This document shows, piece by piece, positions 61,070 to 64,000 of a DNA stretch of 64,000 bases (position 1 is its first letter; every line of letters begins with the position of its first letter). The notes below the pieces were generated by a model. It was not told the origin of the DNA. It saw only the letters and a program-made list of their open reading frames with translations, and did not search any database. Source of the DNA: Pedobacter polaris (GTDB taxonomy: Bacteria; Bacteroidota; Bacteroidia; Sphingobacteriales; Sphingobacteriaceae); assembly GCF_005116505.1 (NCBI RefSeq), contig NZ_SWBR01000001.1:1178001-1242000 (forward strand). The letters are read 5' to 3'. Position numbers and translations under genes: made by a program.

Positions 61070-64000
61070 CTAATACGCCAAATTCGGGCTCAACCACTTC
61101 TCTGCCTCTTCTAAACTCATTCCTTTTCTTGTGGCATAATCTTCAACTTGATCTTTTGTAATTTTTCCCAATCCGAAATAACGTGATTGTGGATGGGCGA
61201 AATAAAACCCGCTTACTGCTGCGGTTGGATACATTGCATAACTTTCGGTTAAGCGTAAACCAATTTTATTTTCGGCATCTAGCAAGCTAAATAAAGTTCC
61301 CTTTTCTGTGTGTTCCGGACAAGCTGGGTAGCCAGGAGCTGGTCTAATACCTGCATATTCTTCTTTAATCAATTCTTGATTACTCAAATTTTCATCTTTT
61401 GCATAGCCCCAGTATTCCTTACGAACAAGTTCATGCATGCGTTCTGCAAATGCTTCAGCCAATCTATCTGCCAAAGCCTTTACCATAATGCTATTGTAAT
61501 CGTCATATTTAGCTTCAAACTCTGCTACAAGCTCATCAATGCCAATACCTGTAGTTACTGCAAAGCCACCAAAGTAATCTTGTACGCCACTTTCTTTTGG
61601 TGCCACAAAATCAGATAAAGCATAATAAGATTCGCCTGCCATTTTCTCTGCCTGTTGACGCAGGGTATGGATCATAATAGGTTGCGAGTTATGTGTTGTG
61701 TGTTGCAGGTCTTGTAACCCATAACCTGTAACCTGTAACTCTATGTCGTCCCCTACTGCATTTGCTGGCCAAAATCCGATTACACCTTTTGCGGTTAATA
61801 ATTTTTCGTTAACAATACGTTGTAGTAACGTTTGCGCATCATTAAATAGCTTTTTTGCTTCATCACCAACAAATTTATCTTCAAATATTTTAGGATAACT
61901 TCCACGAAGTTCCCAAGTATGGAAAAATGGTGTCCAATCAATATAAGGAACTAGCTCTTCCAATGGATAATCTTCAAAAACTTTTGTTCCTGTAAAAGTT
62001 GGTTCAGTTACCACTTTATCTAAGGCTATCTGGAACTTATCAGCTCTCGCTTCTTCAATGGTTTTGTATCTTTTATCAGAACGTTTGTTCAAGTGAGCTT
62101 CTCTAGCCTTATCATATTCGGCTCTTATGCCTGCCACATACTCATCTTTTGTTTCTGGATTCATCAAAGTACTACAAACTGTAACACTTCGTGATGCATC
62201 TAAAACGTGAATTGCAGGACCAGAATAGTTTGGAGCAACTTTTACAGCAGCATGAATCCTTGAGGTAGTAGCTCCACCAATAATTAATGGAATGGTAAAT
62301 CCTTCGCGCTCCATCTCCTTCGCAAAGTGAACCATTTCATCTAACGATGGGGTAATTAAACCACTTAAGCCAATAATATCGGCATTAATTTCTTTTGCTT
62401 TTTTAATGATATCTTGTGCAGGAACCATTACGCCCATGTCTACAATTTCGAAGTTATTACAGGCTAAAACTACTCCGACAATATTTTTTCCAATATCATG
62501 AACATCACCTTTTACAGTAGCCATTAATACTTTTCCGGCAGATGAATTCTGATCTTGATCTGGGTTATCTAATTTCTCTTGCTCAATGAAAGGTAGGAGG
62601 TAGGCAACTGCTTTTTTCATTACCCTTGCTGATTTTACAACCTGTGGTAAGAACATTTTGCCGGCACCAAATAAATCGCCTACGATATTCATTCCGTCCA
62701 TTAAAGGGCCTTCAATTACTTGAATTGGCCTTGTGTATTGTTGGCGAGCCTCTTCCACATCATCATCTAAATATTCTACAATCCCTTTTACTAAGGAATG
62801 GGATAACCTTTCTTCAACAGTTCCTTTGCGCCACTCTTCATCTCTTACTATTTCTTTGCCTTTACTTTTAATGGTATCCGCATATTCAACTAATCGTTCT
62901 GTTGCATCATCTCTACGATTTAACAATACATCTTCCACCCGCTCTAATAACTCAGGTGGAATTTCTTGGTAAACTTCTAACATTCCTGCATTCACAATGC
63001 CCATATCTAAGCCAGCTTGAATGGCATGATATAAAAACGCAGAGTGCATTGCCTCACGAACGGTATTATTGCCTCTAAATGAAAAGGAAATGTTCGAAAC
63101 ACCACCACTTACTTTTGCATAAGGCAAATTTTGCTTAATCCATCTGGTGGCGTTGATAAAGTCTACAGCGTAGTTATTATGTTCTTCTAATCCGGTTGCA
63201 ACAGTTAATATATTTGGGTCGAAGATAATGTCTTGAGGAGGAAAGCCGATTTCATTTACTAAAATGTCATAACTTCTTTTACAGATTTCAGTTCTACGTT
63301 CAAAATTATCTGCCTGTCCCCGTTCGTCGAAAGCCATTACAACAATTGCAGCTCCATATTGCATAATTTTGCGAGCACTTTCTCTAAATTTTTCTTCGCC
63401 TTCTTTTAAGGAAATCGAATTTACAATTCCTTTTCCCTGCAAACATTTAAGTCCATTTTCAATCACTGACCATTTAGATGAATCCACCATAATTGGCAAT
63501 TTGGAAATATCAGGTTCGGATGCAATTAGATTTAAGAATTTGGTCATAGCGGCTTCCGAATCTAGCATACCTTCATCCATATTCACGTCTATGATTTGTG
63601 CGCCACCTTCAACCTGTTGTAGGGCAACTGCAAGAGCAGCTTCATAATCGCCACCAAGAATTAACTTTGAAAATTTTGGGGATCCTGTAATGTTTGTTCT
63701 TTCACCTATGTTTACGAAAATGCTTTCTGGTGTAATGGTAACTGGCTCTAATCCACTTAAGCGCATATATGGCTCAATTGTAGGGATTTTTCTAGGGGCT
63801 GCATTTCTTGCTTTTTCGACAATGCAGCCGATATGTTCAGGTGTTGTGCCGCAGCAACCACCAACTATATTTACAAAACCAGAGGCTATAAAGTCATCCA
63901 CTAAATGAGCAGTTTCATGTGGCATTTCATCATAAGCACCGAATTCATTTGGCAGACCAGCATTTGGATAAGCAGAAACGTAACAGCCAGCTTTTGCAGC
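61070..64000 (-). CDS. metH: Methionine synthase, cobalamin-dependent (N-terminus beyond window)
   Basis: 976 codons are open to the right edge; the missing part is the N-terminal homocysteine-binding domain, whose end is still visible ('[11 protein letters not shown]' and the zinc Cys pair in '[14 protein letters not shown]'). The folate domain follows ('[15 protein letters not shown]'), then the cobalamin domain with 'DVHDIGKN' near 62490-62507, '[13 protein letters not shown]' and '[12 protein letters not shown]', and the AdoMet activation domain with '[12 protein letters not shown]'. It methylates homocysteine with 5-methyl-THF. After 'GDDIE' it holds a repeat-derived stretch of about 20 residues (see findings). 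In many Bacteroidota the homocysteine domain is a separate gene; here it looks fused. Confidence 0.95.
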   Translation of the reverse strand, partial: AAKAGCYVSAYPNAGLPNEFGAYDEMPHETAHLVDDFIASGFVNIVGGCCGTTPEHIGCIVEKARNAAPRKIPTIEPYMRLSGLEPVTITPESIFVNIGERTNITGSPKFSKLILGGDYEAALAVALQQVEGGAQIIDVNMDEGMLDSEAAMTKFLNLIASEPDISKLPIMVDSSKWSVIENGLKCLQGKGIVNSISLKEGEEKFRESARKIMQYGAAIVVMAFDERGQADNFERRTEICKRSYDILVNEIGFPPQDIIFDPNILTVATGLEEHNNYAVDFINATRWIKQNLPYAKVSGGVSNISFSFRGNNTVREAMHSAFLYHAIQAGLDMGIVNAGMLEVYQEIPPELLERVEDVLLNRRDDATERLVEYADTIKSKGKEIVRDEEWRKGTVEERLSHSLVKGIVEYLDDDVEEARQQYTRPIQVIEGPLMDGMNIVGDLFGAGKMFLPQVVKSARVMKKAVAYLLPFIEQEKLDNPDQDQNSSAGKVLMATVKGDVHDIGKNIVGVVLACNNFEIVDMGVMVPAQDIIKKAKEINADIIGLSGLITPSLDEMVHFAKEMEREGFTIPLIIGGATTSRIHAAVKVAPNYSGPAIHVLDASRSVTVCSTLMNPETKDEYVAGIRAEYDKAREAHLNKRSDKRYKTIEEARADKFQIALDKVVTEPTFTGTKVFEDYPLEELVPYIDWTPFFHTWELRGSYPKIFEDKFVGDEAKKLFNDAQTLLQRIVNEKLLTAKGVIGFWPANAVGDDIELQVTGYGLQDLQHTTHNSQPIMIHTLRQQAEKMAGESYYALSDFVAPKESGVQDYFGGFAVTTGIGIDELVAEFEAKYDDYNSIMVKALADRLAEAFAERMHELVRKEYWGYAKDENLSNQELIKEEYAGIRPAPGYPACPEHTEKGTLFSLLDAENKIGLRLTESYAMYPTAAVSGFYFAHPQSRYFGLGKITKDQVEDYATRKGMSLEEAEKWLSPNLAY
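61681..61742 (-). repeat. Repeat-derived in-frame segment inside metH
   Basis: On the coding strand this reads GAGTTACAGGTTACAGGTTA, then TGGGTTACAAGACCTGCAAC, then ACACAACACATAACTCGCAA. The words are those of the intergenic repeats at 60467-60503, 60945-61069 and 11500-11527. The encoded peptide runs '[20 protein letters not shown]' between the conserved 'GDDIE' and 'IHTLRQQ'. Confidence 0.7.

Noticed and set aside
61070..64000. A metH pseudogene, or a gene starting at the Met at 63925
   Set aside because: The frame stays open through the repeat segment and up to the window edge with conserved MetH sequence before 63925; it is only cut by the window.

Overview
The window is from an AT-rich member of the Bacteroidota, most likely Sphingobacteriaceae and Pedobacter-like. 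The reasons are several lineage-typical families (DUF2480, DUF3109, DUF4834, DUF6427-like, DUF6702, a RemB/Wzi-type barrel), TAnnTTTG-type promoter elements, the lack of clear Shine-Dalgarno sites, and small dispersed intergenic repeats. The genus is an inference. I found no rRNA, tRNA, CRISPR array, transposase or phage gene.

Bases 1-27,240 are chromosomal housekeeping in short transcription units. A leftward unit runs upp, a small LMW-phosphatase-like gene, a YjjG-type HAD phosphatase and a DinB-like gene cut by the left edge. It is followed by a secreted GH172/DUF2961 protein, a convergent polysaccharide deacetylase-like gene, and a DUF6702 / HupE / M1-peptidase group. Next come uvrB, ywbE, a DUF4834 gene, a large YfhO membrane protein, a duplicated DUF4394 lipoprotein, a 30-codon membrane ORF fused in operon to an LpxH-like phosphoesterase and a glycosyltransferase, and then a DUF6427-like gene, coaX, an outer-membrane barrel, lptC, a PpiD/SurA-type isomerase, DUF2480, DUF3108 and DUF3109 genes.

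Bases 27,303-59,370 are one large rightward surface-polysaccharide locus of the Wzx/Wzy type. It opens with rfbA, a first gmd, a CpsB-type PHP phosphatase, a Wza-like lipoprotein and a Wzc-like tyrosine kinase. The core (33,771-44,580) carries WbpA-, WbpE-, WbpD-, WbpB- and WbpI-like enzymes plus a WbpG/HisH/HisF amidotransferase set. This is the gene content known from Pseudomonas aeruginosa O5 for UDP-ManNAc(3NAm)A, an acetamidino-mannuronic acid. An L-2-hydroxyglutarate oxidase gene sits inside this core. The rest holds a flippase, a polymerase, two LbetaH acyltransferases, two GT4 enzymes, a WecG/TagA-type transferase, two SDR enzymes, a second gmd with fcl and manC (GDP-L-fucose), a WbpL-like initiating transferase, a WbpM-like dehydratase and a Wzi/RemB-like barrel. 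Together they suggest a repeat unit started on QuiNAc or FucNAc and containing ManNAc(3NAm)A and fucose.

Bases 59,513-64,000 are a leftward methionine/folate unit: metH (cut by the right edge), an S23-type four-helix-bundle ORF, and metF. Repeat-like DNA surrounds the small ORF, and related low-complexity DNA lies in frame inside metH; a second repeat type lies in frame inside manC.

The observations I rate highest are the hydroxyglutarate oxidase inside the Wbp-type operon, the Bacteroidota version of the acetamidino-sugar locus with a HisF paralog lacking its catalytic Asp11, and the in-frame repeat-derived segments in metH and manC.
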